Source: Altererythrobacter lutimaris
Lineage (GTDB): Bacteria; Pseudomonadota; Alphaproteobacteria; Sphingomonadales; Sphingomonadaceae
Length of the DNA: 64,000 bases
Direction of reading: 5' to 3'
NCBI RefSeq assembly: GCF_013371495.1
Contig: NZ_JABWTA010000001.1
Coordinates: forward strand, 2,268,693-2,332,692
Both the position numbers and the translations under genes were made by a program. The number at the start of each line of letters is the position of its first letter. Position 1 is the stretch's first letter. Positions 1 to 9,002 of the stretch are shown piece after piece. The notes beneath the pieces are model-generated. The model was not told where the DNA came from, made no database searches, and saw only the letters and a list, made by a program, of their open reading frames with translations.

Positions 1-1268
1 AATTCGAGCATCAGGCAATAGCCCCGCTCGCTTTGGGGGCAAGCACAGGGACCATAGCCAAGCCGGCCGCGACGGTTATACCGCTTGCTGCGGCGCCGGA
101 ACGCCCCCAGATCAATGTCGTCACAACGCTGACCAGCGGCGATAGCATGGCAAGCACATTGCAGCGTGCGGGTGTTGGTCGTGGCGATGCCGATCGGATT
201 GCACAGCTGGTGGCGGGAGCCATTCCACTGGAAGAGCTCAAAGCCGGCACGCAAGTCGACATTGTATTGGGTCGTCGGCCTGAGCCGGGCGCGCCGCGTC
301 CGCTGGACCAGCTCAGTTTCCGCGCCCGCTTCGATCTGGAACTGATTGTCGATCGCAACGACCAGAACCTGTCGCTCACCCGCAATGTCATCCGCGTGGA
401 TGACACACCCCTGCGTATTCGCGGTGTCGTGGGATCTAGCCTTTACCGCTCGATGCGCGCGGCTGGCGCTCCAGCCAATGCGGTCCAGGCCTTCATTCGC
501 ACGCTCGATGATCAAGTCGACCTCAATCGGAGTGTCGCAGCGACTGACGAGTTTGACATGATCATCGCCTATCGCCGTGCTGCCACGGGCGAGCGTCAAG
601 CTGGCGAACTGCTCTATGCCGGTATCGACCGTGGTGGCGAGCCCAAAACGCAGCTGATGCGCTGGGGCAAGGAAGGCCGCTTTTACGAAGCATCGGGCGT
701 CGGAGAGCAACGCAGCGGTCTGGTTGCGCCCGTGCCCGGCCGGATCAGTTCGGGCTACGGCATGCGCCGCCACCCGGTCTTGGGCTATCGCCGGATGCAC
801 GCCGGAATCGACTTCCGGGCACGACACGGCACACCGATAGTCGCTGTGACAGATGGCACCGTGACGTCAGCCGGCCGCGCGGGTGGATGCGGTATCGCGG
901 TAAGGCTCAAGCACGCCGGCAATCTCTCGACGCGCTATTGCCATATGAGCCGGATGTCGGTGCGGCGCGGCCAGACCGTCAAGCGGGGCCAAGTGATTGG
1001 CTATGTTGGTTCGACTGGCCTCTCAACCGGACCGCACCTCCATTACGAGATGTATCGCGGCAATCGCCATATCGATCCGCGTACCGTCAAGTTTGTGACC
1101 CGCGCGCAGCTTTCCGGACGAGAGTTGATGGATTTCCAAGCAGCTTTGCGCCGGCTGAAGACTGTGCCGGTTGGTGCTGCTCAAGAAGATCTGACAAAGC
1201 TGCCAAGTGAAAGTGAAGAGCCAGCGCGCGAGATCGAGAAGCTCAGCGATCCTGACGCAGTGATCTGA
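1..1268 (+). CDS. M23 family peptidoglycan endopeptidase (5' end cut by window edge)
   Basis: Probable zinc-dependent peptidoglycan endopeptidase of the LytM/M23 class, acting in the periplasm. The frame is open to the left edge (first full codon at 3). A TTG at 33 is in frame, but the true start and any signal peptide lie outside the window. Numbering from that TTG, the catalytic domain occupies about residues 228-350, with HAGIDF near 256 and HLHYEM near 335, so the metal ligands are intact. The ~225 residues in front resemble the linker and OapA-like regions of cell-wall M23 enzymes, but I do not recognise a named domain there. An acidic tail of about 40 residues follows the catalytic domain. 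hemB follows in the same direction. Confidence 0.9.
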   Translation, partial: FEHQAIAPLALGASTGTIAKPAATVIPLAAAPERPQINVVTTLTSGDSMASTLQRAGVGRGDADRIAQLVAGAIPLEELKAGTQVDIVLGRRPEPGAPRPLDQLSFRARFDLELIVDRNDQNLSLTRNVIRVDDTPLRIRGVVGSSLYRSMRAAGAPANAVQAFIRTLDDQVDLNRSVAATDEFDMIIAYRRAATGERQAGELLYAGIDRGGEPKTQLMRWGKEGRFYEASGVGEQRSGLVAPVPGRISSGYGMRRHPVLGYRRMHAGIDFRARHGTPIVAVTDGTVTSAGRAGGCGIAVRLKHAGNLSTRYCHMSRMSVRRGQTVKRGQVIGYVGSTGLSTGPHLHYEMYRGNRHIDPRTVKFVTRAQLSGRELMDFQAALRRLKTVPVGAAQEDLTKLPSESEEPAREIEKLSDPDAVI

Positions 1269-1341
1269 TCTGGCGTTGCGCGGCCGAGGGCAAGCCACAA
1301 GCATTTGCAGTTGCGCGCAATTTGCGGCAACACTCGCGCCC

Positions 1342-2337
1342 ATGACGGGATCCTATCCAAATATGCGCATGCGCCGCACCAGAGCGAGCGCCTGGAGCCG
1401 GAATCTCCACCGCGAGACACAGCTCACACCATCAGACTTGATCTGGCCCATGTTCGTGACATCGGGTGAGGACGTCGAAGAGCCCATCGCAACGCTGCCC
1501 GGTGTGTCGCGCTGGTCAGTCGACGGGATTGTCGCGCGGGCGAAAGAGGCTGTGCGTCTCGGTATTCCGGTGATCGCGCTGTTCCCCAATACGCCGCCAG
1601 ACAAGCGGTCAGACGACGGGGCGGAGGCGCTCAATCCGGACAATCTGATGTGCCGCGCGATCAAAGCGGTGAAGGATACTTGCGGCGAGGACTTGGGCGT
1701 GCTGACCGATGTCGCGCTCGACCCGTATACGGCGCATGGACAAGACGGTCTCGTCAATGATGCGGGCTATGTCGTCAATGACGAGACGGTTGCTGTGCTG
1801 GTCGATCAGGCGCTCAATCAGGCCGAGGCGGGTGCTGACATCATTGCCCCCTCCGACATGATGGACGGCCGCGTTCATGCGATCCGTATCGCGCTGGAAA
1901 TGAACAGCCAACCAAACGTCCAGATCATGAGCTATGCGGCGAAATATGCGAGCGCATTTTACGGCCCGTTTCGCGACGCGGTTGGCAGTGGCGGGCTGCT
2001 CAAAGGAGACAAGAAGACCTACCAGATGGACCCCGCCAATGCGGAAGAGGCTCTGCGCGAAGTGGCGCTGGATCTCGCGGAAGGCGCGGACAGCGTGATG
2101 GTCAAACCGGGGCTAGCCTATCTCGACATCATCCAGAGCGTGAAACAGCGCTTTGAAGTGCCGGTCTTCGCCTATCAGGTGTCCGGCGAATATGCGTTGA
2201 TCGAGATAGGCGCGCGCGAGGGTATTGGTGACCGCGACGCCCTGCTTATGGAAAAGCTGATTGCATTCAAGCGCGCGGGCTGTTCCGGCGTCCTGACCTA
2301 TCACGCGCCGGTAGCCGCCAAGCTCCTTGGAGCATAA
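1342..2337 (+). CDS. hemB: Delta-aminolevulinic acid dehydratase (porphobilinogen synthase)
   Basis: Condenses two 5-aminolevulinate molecules to porphobilinogen in tetrapyrrole synthesis. The 331-aa length is normal. The two active-site lysines are visible: K201 in YAAKYASAFYGPFRDA and K255 in VMVKPG. The segment DVALDPYTAHGQDG (about 123-136) lacks the cysteine cluster of Zn-dependent enzymes, which marks the Mg-type form known from alphaproteobacteria and Pseudomonas. I chose the ATG at 1342, giving MTGSYPNMRMRRTR; an in-frame TTG at 1276 would add 22 residues of poor quality. A GNAT gene begins five bases after the stop. Confidence 0.96.
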   Translation: MTGSYPNMRMRRTRASAWSRNLHRETQLTPSDLIWPMFVTSGEDVEEPIATLPGVSRWSVDGIVARAKEAVRLGIPVIALFPNTPPDKRSDDGAEALNPDNLMCRAIKAVKDTCGEDLGVLTDVALDPYTAHGQDGLVNDAGYVVNDETVAVLVDQALNQAEAGADIIAPSDMMDGRVHAIRIALEMNSQPNVQIMSYAAKYASAFYGPFRDAVGSGGLLKGDKKTYQMDPANAEEALREVALDLAEGADSVMVKPGLAYLDIIQSVKQRFEVPVFAYQVSGEYALIEIGAREGIGDRDALLMEKLIAFKRAGCSGVLTYHAPVAAKLLGA

Positions 2338-2342
2338 GCTCC

Positions 2343-2885
2343 GTGAGCGATTTCCGTCTTGAAACCGAGCGTCTGATCTTGCGCGACTGGCGTGAGGGCG
2401 ATGCCGAGGACTTCCACCGGCTGGGTTCTGATCCAGAGGTCATGGCGACCTTGGGCCCGCTCATGAGCTTCGAAGAAAGCCTCGCCCTTATCAATCGGCT
2501 CCAGGAACGCGCTGCGAGCGACGGCCATTGCATGTGGGCGGCCGAGCGGCGTTCGGATGGTCGCGTGCTTGGTTTCATCGGGGTCCAGCGCGGGCGCATC
2601 GAACCTATCGACGGAGAACTCGAAATCGGCTGGCGGCTGGCCCGTGACTGTTGGGGGCAGGGCTTGGCGACCGAAGGCGCACGCGCGACATTGGACTGGT
2701 TGAGCCGCCATCGCTCGGGCGAGCACGTTGTTGCCATCACAGCCAGTATCAACGACCGGAGTCGCGCGGTGATGGAGCGGCTCGGCATGACCCGCGATTG
2801 TGCGCGCGACTTTGACCACCCGAGTGTCGCCGAAGGCGATCCCCTGCGCCCCCATGTGACCTATGTGAAGGAACCTCCTCTATGA
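2343..2885 (+). CDS. GNAT family N-acetyltransferase, RimJ/RimL type
   Basis: A 180-aa acetyl-CoA-dependent N-acetyltransferase. The N-terminus (LETERLILRDWREGDAEDF) is typical of the RimJ/RimL branch, and the segment near residues 95-107 (EIGWRLARDCWGQGLATEG) holds the W-G-Q-G-x-A acetyl-CoA binding motif. The substrate cannot be told from sequence; ribosomal protein N-termini or small molecules are both possible. The start is GTG at 2343, close behind the hemB stop. The stop overlaps the next start by four bases, so it is probably co-transcribed with the carbonic-anhydrase-like gene. Confidence 0.88.
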   Translation: MSDFRLETERLILRDWREGDAEDFHRLGSDPEVMATLGPLMSFEESLALINRLQERAASDGHCMWAAERRSDGRVLGFIGVQRGRIEPIDGELEIGWRLARDCWGQGLATEGARATLDWLSRHRSGEHVVAITASINDRSRAVMERLGMTRDCARDFDHPSVAEGDPLRPHVTYVKEPPL

Positions 2886-3448
2886 CCACTCGTCCCGGCG
2901 TCAATATTATTCCGATCCACGGCAAGACGCCGAAGATTCACGAAACCGCCTTCATCGCTCCTGGTTGCACCATCATCGGTGACGTTGAGATCGGCGCGGC
3001 AAGCTCAATTTGGTACAATTGCGTGCTGCGCGCAGATGTCTTCAAGATCCGCATCGGAGAGCGCACCAACGTGCAGGATAGCAGTGTGCTCCATTGCGAT
3101 CCGCCGCGTCCCGGCGATCCCCAAGGCAGCCCGCTCATTATCGGAGACGATGTGCTGATCGGTCACATGGCGATGGTCCATGGCTGCACTATTGAGAATC
3201 GCGGCTTTGTAGGGCTCGGCGCGATTGCTATGAACAAATCGGTGATCGGCTCTGATGCGATGCTTGCGGCAGGTGCGATGCTGACCGAAGGTAAGGTGAT
3301 GGAGCCGCGGATGCTGTGGGCAGGGCGTCCCGCAAAACCCATGAAAGAGCTGTCCGATGCAGCGATTGCGGGCATGCGGATGGGCGTCGCGCATTATGCC
3401 GAGAACGCGAAGCACCATGCCGAAGCGGTGGATGAAGCGCTTTCCTAG
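2882..3448 (+). CDS. Gamma-carbonic anhydrase family hexapeptide protein
   Basis: A 188-aa left-handed beta-helix protein of the YrdA/PaaY/gamma-carbonic anhydrase family. Hexapeptide-type repeats run from about residue 20 to 140 (APGCTIIGDVEIGAASSIWY, then VLIGHMAMVHGCTIENRGFV). The histidines in VLHCD, IGHMAMVHG match the metal ligands of the family. Most family members are assigned by structure rather than by measured activity, so hydration of CO2 is possible but unproven. The ATG overlaps the preceding GNAT stop (ATGA). The stop codon region overlaps by four bases the end of the convergent ligase gene on the other strand. Confidence 0.9.
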   Translation: MTTRPGVNIIPIHGKTPKIHETAFIAPGCTIIGDVEIGAASSIWYNCVLRADVFKIRIGERTNVQDSSVLHCDPPRPGDPQGSPLIIGDDVLIGHMAMVHGCTIENRGFVGLGAIAMNKSVIGSDAMLAAGAMLTEGKVMEPRMLWAGRPAKPMKELSDAAIAGMRMGVAHYAENAKHHAEAVDEALS

Positions 3449-5043
3449 TCGCGGATAAGGGTGCGCAAGCTTTCGATGCGGTCTGCCTCGTGCACCGGCT
3501 TGTCCCAGCGGATGCGGTGAATACGCGGAAAACGCATGGCGAGGCCTGACTTGTGACGCTTGCTTGTATGCACGCTGTCAAAGGCCACTTCGAAAACCAA
3601 TGTTCGCTCTACTTCGCGCACTGGACCAAATCGGTTCAAAGTTGTTTGTCTGACTAACCGATCCAGTTTCTTGAGTTCGGCATCGGTGAAGCCTGAATAG
3701 GCTTTGCCCACGGGCAAGAGCTCTGCTCCCTGATCCGGGTCGCCATCCCAGCAACCGAAGGTGTAATCGGAATAGAAGCTCGAGCGTTTGCCGCTCCCGC
3801 GCTGCGCATACATCAGCACAGCATCGATCAGCAACGGATCGCGCTTCCATTTGTACCAGAGGTTTGCCTTGCGTCCTGCAACATAGGGCGCATCTCGGCG
3901 CTTGAGCATGAGCCCTTCAATCGCATCATCGCGGGCGCCTTCCCGGATCTCAGCCAGATGATCGAAATCGCGCGCTTCGACCAATTGCGACAGATCGAAA
4001 TGCGTATCCGGCAGGCGAGGGTGGAAGCGTTCCAGCTCATCGCGGCGATGCTCCCAGGCCTTCTCGCGCAGGTCATCGCCTTCCAGGATCAGCGCATCAT
4101 AGAGGCGCAAGAAGGCAGGTAGCTCGCTGAGCATTTTCTTGCTGACTGTCTTGCGACCCAAGCGTTGCTGCAGCGCGTTGAAACTAGCTGCCCCTCCTGC
4201 TTCGCCGCCTTGCGTGCTGCCGCGCACCAGCAGTTCGCCATCAAGCACGGCGGGAATGGTCAGCGCATCAAGCAATTCCGGAAATGCGCGGCTGATATCA
4301 TCGCCCGAACGCGAGTAGAGGCGTGTCACGCCGCCCGCATGGACGAGCTGCACGCGGATGCCATCCCACTTCCATTCCGCTGCATAATCCTTGAGATCAA
4401 CCCGGGTATCCTCCAGAGGATGGGCCAGCATGAAGGGCCGGAAGAGCGGGCGGTTCTCTGTGTCTGGTGGGTCGGCGCCATCAGCGGCCCATGCGAAGAG
4501 CTCGGCGTAGGGCGGATCCAGTGCGTGCCAATATTCCTCGACCTCTTCCACATCGACATCAAAGGCCTGCGCAAACGCAGTCTTCGCAAGCCGCGCGGAT
4601 ACGCCCACGCGCATGCCGCCTGTGGCGAGCTTGATCAGCGCGAACCGCCCTGCAATGTCGAGCCGGTCGAGCAGTTTAGGCAACTCGCTCATCACGGAAT
4701 TGCGCGTCATTGCGCTCAGCAAATCGACAACTTCGCTGACTGACGGAGTGACCCCAATGTCGCTATCAAGGGGTTCCGGCCACAGAAGGCTCGCTGTCTC
4801 TGCCGTGTCTCCGACAAAATCGCGACTGAGGGTCCAGAGCACGGGGTCAACCCGTTCTTTCATCAGATTACGAATGGTCGAGCTTTTGACCGCAGGAAAA
4901 TCGAGCGAACTTGTCAGGCCGCCGAGAGCCCAGCCACGATCCGGGTCAGGCGTTGCGCGCAAATAGTCCGCGATCAGCTGCAGCTTGCGGTTGCGGCTGG
5001 TGGTGTAGACGAGCGCGTCGAGGAGTTTGGCAAATTCCTCCAC
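3445..5043 (-). CDS. ATP-dependent DNA ligase (exonuclease-associated, PP_1105-like)
   Basis: A 532-aa ATP-dependent DNA ligase. It has an N-terminal DNA-binding region (about 1-200), then the adenylation domain with the AMP-accepting lysine in AEWKWDGIR (KxDGxR, about residue 225), DGELLVRG (motif III), EGLMLKRRDAPY (motif IV) and LWYKWKRD (motif V), followed by an OB-fold ending near 520. It sits directly behind a metallo-beta-lactamase-fold exonuclease on the same strand, with the next start abutting. This pairing defines the bacterial ligase-associated DNA repair group that usually also has an Lhr helicase and a phosphoesterase. Neither of those two genes is next to it here. Confidence 0.93.
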   Translation of the reverse strand: MEEFAKLLDALVYTTSRNRKLQLIADYLRATPDPDRGWALGGLTSSLDFPAVKSSTIRNLMKERVDPVLWTLSRDFVGDTAETASLLWPEPLDSDIGVTPSVSEVVDLLSAMTRNSVMSELPKLLDRLDIAGRFALIKLATGGMRVGVSARLAKTAFAQAFDVDVEEVEEYWHALDPPYAELFAWAADGADPPDTENRPLFRPFMLAHPLEDTRVDLKDYAAEWKWDGIRVQLVHAGGVTRLYSRSGDDISRAFPELLDALTIPAVLDGELLVRGSTQGGEAGGAASFNALQQRLGRKTVSKKMLSELPAFLRLYDALILEGDDLREKAWEHRRDELERFHPRLPDTHFDLSQLVEARDFDHLAEIREGARDDAIEGLMLKRRDAPYVAGRKANLWYKWKRDPLLIDAVLMYAQRGSGKRSSFYSDYTFGCWDGDPDQGAELLPVGKAYSGFTDAELKKLDRLVRQTTLNRFGPVREVERTLVFEVAFDSVHTSKRHKSGLAMRFPRIHRIRWDKPVHEADRIESLRTLIRD

Positions 5044-6048
5044 TTACTCGTCCTCTTCCTCGCGGCCGACCATGGCAAGCGCACGTGCCTTCTGCTGCGT
5101 CAACTCGCACCAGCGCAGCAAGGCATCTTCGCGGCCATGAGTGATCCACGTTTCCTGCGGATTGACCTCCGCGATGGTGTTGGCGAGTTCGTTCCAGTCA
5201 GCATGATCGGAAATGATCAACGGCAGCTCTACTCCGCGCTGACGGGCACGGCCGCGCACCCGCATCCAGCCAGAGGCCATCGCAGTGATGGGCGAAGGCA
5301 AACGCCGAGACCAACGGTCATTAAGCGCAGATGGTGGTGAGATAATAATGCTGCCACGCATGTCGTCTTTTTCGTGATCCGCCACGAGACGCAGCTCGCC
5401 CAGATCAACGCCATGCTCTTCATAGAGGCGGCACATCTTTTCCATCGCGCCGTGAAGGTAGATCGGTTGTGTGTGCCCCGCGCGCCGCAATTCCGCGATT
5501 ACCCGCTGCGCCTTGCCAAGCGCGTAAGCGCCGACCTGCACACAGGCTTCGGGATTGCCTGCCAACGCTTTGGTCAGCTTTGCGATCTCGTCTTCAATCG
5601 GAGGATGGGTGAAGAGCGGTAGTCCGAAGGTCGCTTCTGTAATGAAGATATCGCACGGCATGACTTCAAAAGGCCGACACGTCGGATCTGCGCGCCGCTT
5701 ATAGTCGCCAGTGATGATGACGCGCTCGCCCGCATGCTCGAGCAGGATTTGCGCGCTCCCGAGCACGTGACCTGCGGGGATATAGGTCGCATCGACGCCG
5801 CCCTTGAGGCGCACTGTCTCGCTATATTCGACCGGCGTCGCGCCATCGCGGGTGGCATAACGAAGCTCCATGATCGCGAGCGTTTCGGGCGTGGCATAAG
5901 TCTCGCCATGCCCGCCGCAAGCATGGTCGGCATGACCATGCGTGACGAGCGCCGTGTCGACCGCTTGGCTGGGATCGACCCAGGCATCTGCCGGGACAAT
6001 CCGAATGCCGCTCGGATGCGGTTCGATCCAGGAAAAGGGCGCGCTCAT
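5044..6048 (-). CDS. Ligase-associated exonuclease, metallo-beta-lactamase/beta-CASP-like
   Basis: A 334-aa protein of the mRNA 3'-end-processing-factor-like family found beside bacterial ATP-dependent ligases. The metal-binding motif THGHADHA lies near residue 35, and further signature pieces are AGHVLGSAQILLEH, ITGDYKRRADPTC and ISDHADWNE, the last near 280. This pattern fits a beta-CASP-type nuclease fold. It probably trims DNA ends before sealing by the ligase encoded immediately downstream, the two genes being adjacent without a gap. The role in DNA repair is inferred from family context. A GC-rich hairpin lies between this start and the clpA stop upstream. Confidence 0.88.
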   Translation of the reverse strand: MSAPFSWIEPHPSGIRIVPADAWVDPSQAVDTALVTHGHADHACGGHGETYATPETLAIMELRYATRDGATPVEYSETVRLKGGVDATYIPAGHVLGSAQILLEHAGERVIITGDYKRRADPTCRPFEVMPCDIFITEATFGLPLFTHPPIEDEIAKLTKALAGNPEACVQVGAYALGKAQRVIAELRRAGHTQPIYLHGAMEKMCRLYEEHGVDLGELRLVADHEKDDMRGSIIISPPSALNDRWSRRLPSPITAMASGWMRVRGRARQRGVELPLIISDHADWNELANTIAEVNPQETWITHGREDALLRWCELTQQKARALAMVGREEEDE

Positions 6049-6063
6049 CAGCGCACTAACGAA

Positions 6064-6104
6064 GGGGGCGCGGGAAAGGTTTCCCTCGCTCCGCGCCCTT
6101 TCAT
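6064..6104. terminator. GC-rich hairpin between clpA and the exonuclease gene
   Basis: An inverted repeat pairs GGGCGCGG (6066-6073) with CCGCGCCC (6091-6098). A second, internal palindrome GGGAAAGGTTTCCC (6072-6085) competes with it. The pyrimidine-rich run follows on the plus-strand side, while on the minus strand the run after the stem is only weakly U-rich. It could attenuate clpA read-through, but the direction fits only moderately. Confidence 0.4.
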
Positions 6105-6118
6105 TGTTTCAATTGCGA

Positions 6119-8515
6119 TTAGCTTTCGCTCTTGTCGCTCTCGCCCTTAGCATCATTGCCATCGCTTGAAGCAGCTGGAGGTGCTTTCTTGGCCGCAGGC
6201 TTTTTTTTGGCCGGCGGCTTGCGCTTGGGTTTGGCCTTAGGCGGGGCAGGCGTAAGCTCGAAGTTCGGCTTGCCATCCTTGATGCTGACATGCACTTCGC
6301 CGCCGTCAGCGAGCTTGCCGAACAACAGCTCTTCCGCGAGTGGCTGCTTGATCCGTTCTTGCAGCAGACGCCCCATCGGACGCGCACCGTAAAGCTTGTC
6401 GTAGCCTTTGTCAGCGAGCCAGCTGCGGGCATCGCTATCAAACTGGATGTGGACGTTCTGTTCAGCCAGCTGCAGTTCAAGCTGAAGGATAAACTTGTCG
6501 ACCACGCGCGCAACCGTACTCTTGCCGAGATAGGCAAACGGTACAATCGCATCGAGACGGTTGCGGAATTCAGGGGTGAACATCTTCTTCACCGCTTCAT
6601 CACCGGCATCGGCCTTCGAAACATCGCCAAAGCCGATACCCTGACGCGCCATGTCAGATGCACCCGCATTAGTGGTCATGATGAGGACCACATTGCGGAA
6701 ATCGACCGTCTTGCCGTGATGGTCGGTCAGACGACCATTATCCATCACCTGCAGCAGGATGTTGAAGAGGTCCGGATGCGCTTTCTCGATCTCGTCGAGC
6801 AGCAGCACACAATGCGGGTTCTGATCGATCGCATCGGTGAGCAGGCCGCCTTGGTCGTATCCGACATAGCCCGGAGGCGCACCGATCAGGCGCGACACGC
6901 TGTGACGCTCCATATATTCGGACATGTCGAAGCGCTTGAGTTCAATACCCATGATGGACGCAAGCTGACGCGCGACTTCTGTCTTACCGACACCGGTTGG
7001 GCCAGAGAACAGGAAGCTGCCAATCGGCTTGTCCGGATCGCGGAGACCCGCACGGCTGAGCTTCATAGCCGTCGACAGGCGATGGATCGCCTCGTCTTGC
7101 CCGAACACAACGTGCTTCAGATCGCGCTCAAGATTTTCGAGCGCTTTCTTGTCATCCTTGCTCACTGACTTCGGCGGGATGCGCGCCATCGTTGCGATCA
7201 CTGCTTCGATCTCGCGCGCAGAAATCTTCTTCTTGCGGCGGCTTGGCGGGACCAGCATCTGCATCGCGCCAACCTCGTCGATGACGTCGATCGCCTTGTC
7301 CGGCAGCTTGCGGTCATTGATGTAGCGCGCGGAGAGTTCCACTGCGGTCTTTAACGCATCGAGCGTATATTTGACTTTGTGGTGATCTTCGAAGGCCGAT
7401 TTGAGGCCTTTGAGGATTTTGACGGTCTCTTCAATCGTCGGCTCGTTCACATCGATCTTCTGGAACCGGCGCAGCAGAGCGCGGTCCTTTTCGAAGTGGT
7501 TGCGGAATTCCTTGTAAGTGGTCGAGCCGACGCAGCGGATCGCGCCGGAAGACAGCGCGGGCTTTAAAAGGTTGGACGCATCCATCGCGCCACCACTGGT
7601 TGCGCCAGCGCCGATCACTGTGTGGATCTCGTCAATGAAGAGGATCGCGTCAGGCATTTGCTCAAGCTCTGCCACGACTTGCTTCAAGCGCTCTTCAAAG
7701 TCGCCGCGATACCGCGTGCCCGCCAGAAGCGCGCCCATGTCGAGCGAATAGATCACTGCATCTTGGAGCACATCCGGCACTTCGCCTTCGACGATCTTGC
7801 GCGCAAGGCCTTCTGCAATCGCGGTCTTACCAACGCCCGGATCGCCCACGTAAAGCGGGTTGTTCTTGGAGCGGCGGCACAGGATCTGGATCGTGCGATC
7901 GACTTCAGGCCCGCGGCCGATCAACGGATCGACTTTGCCGGCTTCTGCCTTCGCGTTGAGATTGACCGTGAACTGGTCGAGCGCGGTTTCCTTCTTTGCG
8001 CCGCCTTCTTTGGTTTGCTCACCATCGGCTTGCGGGCCTTCAGCGCCTTCTGCAGGCTTGGCTTCAAGCTGGCGGCCGCCTTTGCCGATGCCGTGGCTGA
8101 TATAGCTCACAGCATCCAAGCGGCTCATATCCTGCTGCTGCAGGAAATAGACGGCGTAGCTGTCACGCTCGGAGAACAAGGCAACCAGCACATTCGCGCC
8201 TGTGACCGTGTCCTTGCCTGAAGACTGCACGTGCAGGATCGCGCGCTGGATCACGCGCTGGAAGCCTGCCGTGGGCTGAGGATCAGCGCCTTCTTCAGTC
8301 TTCAAGGACTGATATTCCTGGTCGAGATATTGCTTCGCGACTTCACCGAGCTCTGCCAGATCAACGCCGCATGCCGCCATCACTTGCGCTGCATCTTCAT
8401 CGTCGATGAGGGCGAGCAGCAGATGCTCCAGCGTCGCATATTCATGCCGCCTTTCAGAGGCATGGCCGAGCGCGTTGTGCAGCGTGCGTTCAAGGTGTTG
8501 CGAAAAACTTGGCAT
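6119..8515 (-). CDS. clpA: ATP-dependent Clp protease ATP-binding subunit ClpA
   Basis: A 798-aa AAA+ unfoldase that feeds substrates to ClpP. It has the ClpN double repeat (about 1-145), AAA domain 1 with Walker A GDPGVGKT (224-231) and ILFIDEIHT, AAA domain 2 with GPTGVGKT (505-512) and LLLDEIEKAH, and a D2-small domain. The ClpP-docking loop RQGIGFGD is present. ClpA normally ends near residue 755; here a ~40-residue tail rich in Lys, Pro and Ala (KPKRKPPAKKKPAAKK), then Ser and acidic residues, is added. No clpS lies next to it, although clpS often precedes clpA. The start MPSFSQHLERTLHNAL matches the family. Confidence 0.96.
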   Translation of the reverse strand: MPSFSQHLERTLHNALGHASERRHEYATLEHLLLALIDDEDAAQVMAACGVDLAELGEVAKQYLDQEYQSLKTEEGADPQPTAGFQRVIQRAILHVQSSGKDTVTGANVLVALFSERDSYAVYFLQQQDMSRLDAVSYISHGIGKGGRQLEAKPAEGAEGPQADGEQTKEGGAKKETALDQFTVNLNAKAEAGKVDPLIGRGPEVDRTIQILCRRSKNNPLYVGDPGVGKTAIAEGLARKIVEGEVPDVLQDAVIYSLDMGALLAGTRYRGDFEERLKQVVAELEQMPDAILFIDEIHTVIGAGATSGGAMDASNLLKPALSSGAIRCVGSTTYKEFRNHFEKDRALLRRFQKIDVNEPTIEETVKILKGLKSAFEDHHKVKYTLDALKTAVELSARYINDRKLPDKAIDVIDEVGAMQMLVPPSRRKKKISAREIEAVIATMARIPPKSVSKDDKKALENLERDLKHVVFGQDEAIHRLSTAMKLSRAGLRDPDKPIGSFLFSGPTGVGKTEVARQLASIMGIELKRFDMSEYMERHSVSRLIGAPPGYVGYDQGGLLTDAIDQNPHCVLLLDEIEKAHPDLFNILLQVMDNGRLTDHHGKTVDFRNVVLIMTTNAGASDMARQGIGFGDVSKADAGDEAVKKMFTPEFRNRLDAIVPFAYLGKSTVARVVDKFILQLELQLAEQNVHIQFDSDARSWLADKGYDKLYGARPMGRLLQERIKQPLAEELLFGKLADGGEVHVSIKDGKPNFELTPAPPKAKPKRKPPAKKKPAAKKAPPAASSDGNDAKGESDKSES

Positions 8516-8585
8516 GTGGGCCTTCTTTGTTTGTCCTGTTCTTATGCGGACAGGTGCGAGTCGTCTCTATAGGAAAAGTATGCGC

Positions 8586-8599
8586 CGGTAAGATTACCG
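8586..8599. promoter_or_regulatory. Palindrome in the clpA leader/promoter region
   Basis: CGGTAA-GA-TTACCG is a perfect inverted repeat of two 6-bp arms, 71-84 bases upstream of the clpA start. It could be an operator, but no regulator can be named. The 154 bases between clpA and the DUF1192 gene hold no other clear signal. Confidence 0.3.
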
Positions 8600-8669
8600 T
8601 TCCCTGTATGCAGAGCTATATGGTTAGCCTCGCTGTAATTGCGAGTCCTGCGCAAAGGCCGCAAAACCA

Positions 8670-8873
8670 TCACGTTCCCGGCTTCTTGAATAGCGCATCG
8701 GCGGCGCTGCGACGAGCCGCCGCTTTGTCATAATGCGCCTTTACCCGCGCGATTTCGGCTTCGAGCAAAGCTACACGCTCATCAAGCTCGTCTTGCGAAT
8801 AAGGGCCGAGGTCTTCCTTGGCGAGCTTGCTCGCCGCATCGCCTTTAGGGCGCGGGAGATCGTCTAAATCCAT
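8670..8873 (-). CDS. DUF1192 family small protein
   Basis: A 67-aa protein starting MDLDDLPRPKGDAASKL, the typical DUF1192 opening (D-D-x-P-R/P-K). The middle (LDERVALLEAEIARVKAHYD, about 29-48) is a short amphipathic helix with a coiled-coil-like heptad pattern. Function is unknown for the family, which is widespread in alphaproteobacteria. It is likely cytoplasmic: no signal or membrane segment is visible. It lies upstream of clpA on the same strand, separated by about 150 bases, so co-transcription is possible but not evident. Confidence 0.85.
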   Translation of the reverse strand: MDLDDLPRPKGDAASKLAKEDLGPYSQDELDERVALLEAEIARVKAHYDKAAARRSAADALFKKPGT

Positions 8874-9002
8874 CAGCGTGCAAGATCGCGCGCCAGCCCG
8901 CTTGCTGTCAATGCGTCACACCGCTAGTCCCCCCCAAATCGCATGAAGCTGTGACGAAGGCGCATCACAGTGCGAGAGACGCGGCCAGTTCCGGGGGCAA
9001 AA

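Noticed and set aside
6290-7168. Long plus-strand open frames inside clpA (also 7622-8221)
   Set aside because: They are shadows of a ClpA gene with every expected motif.
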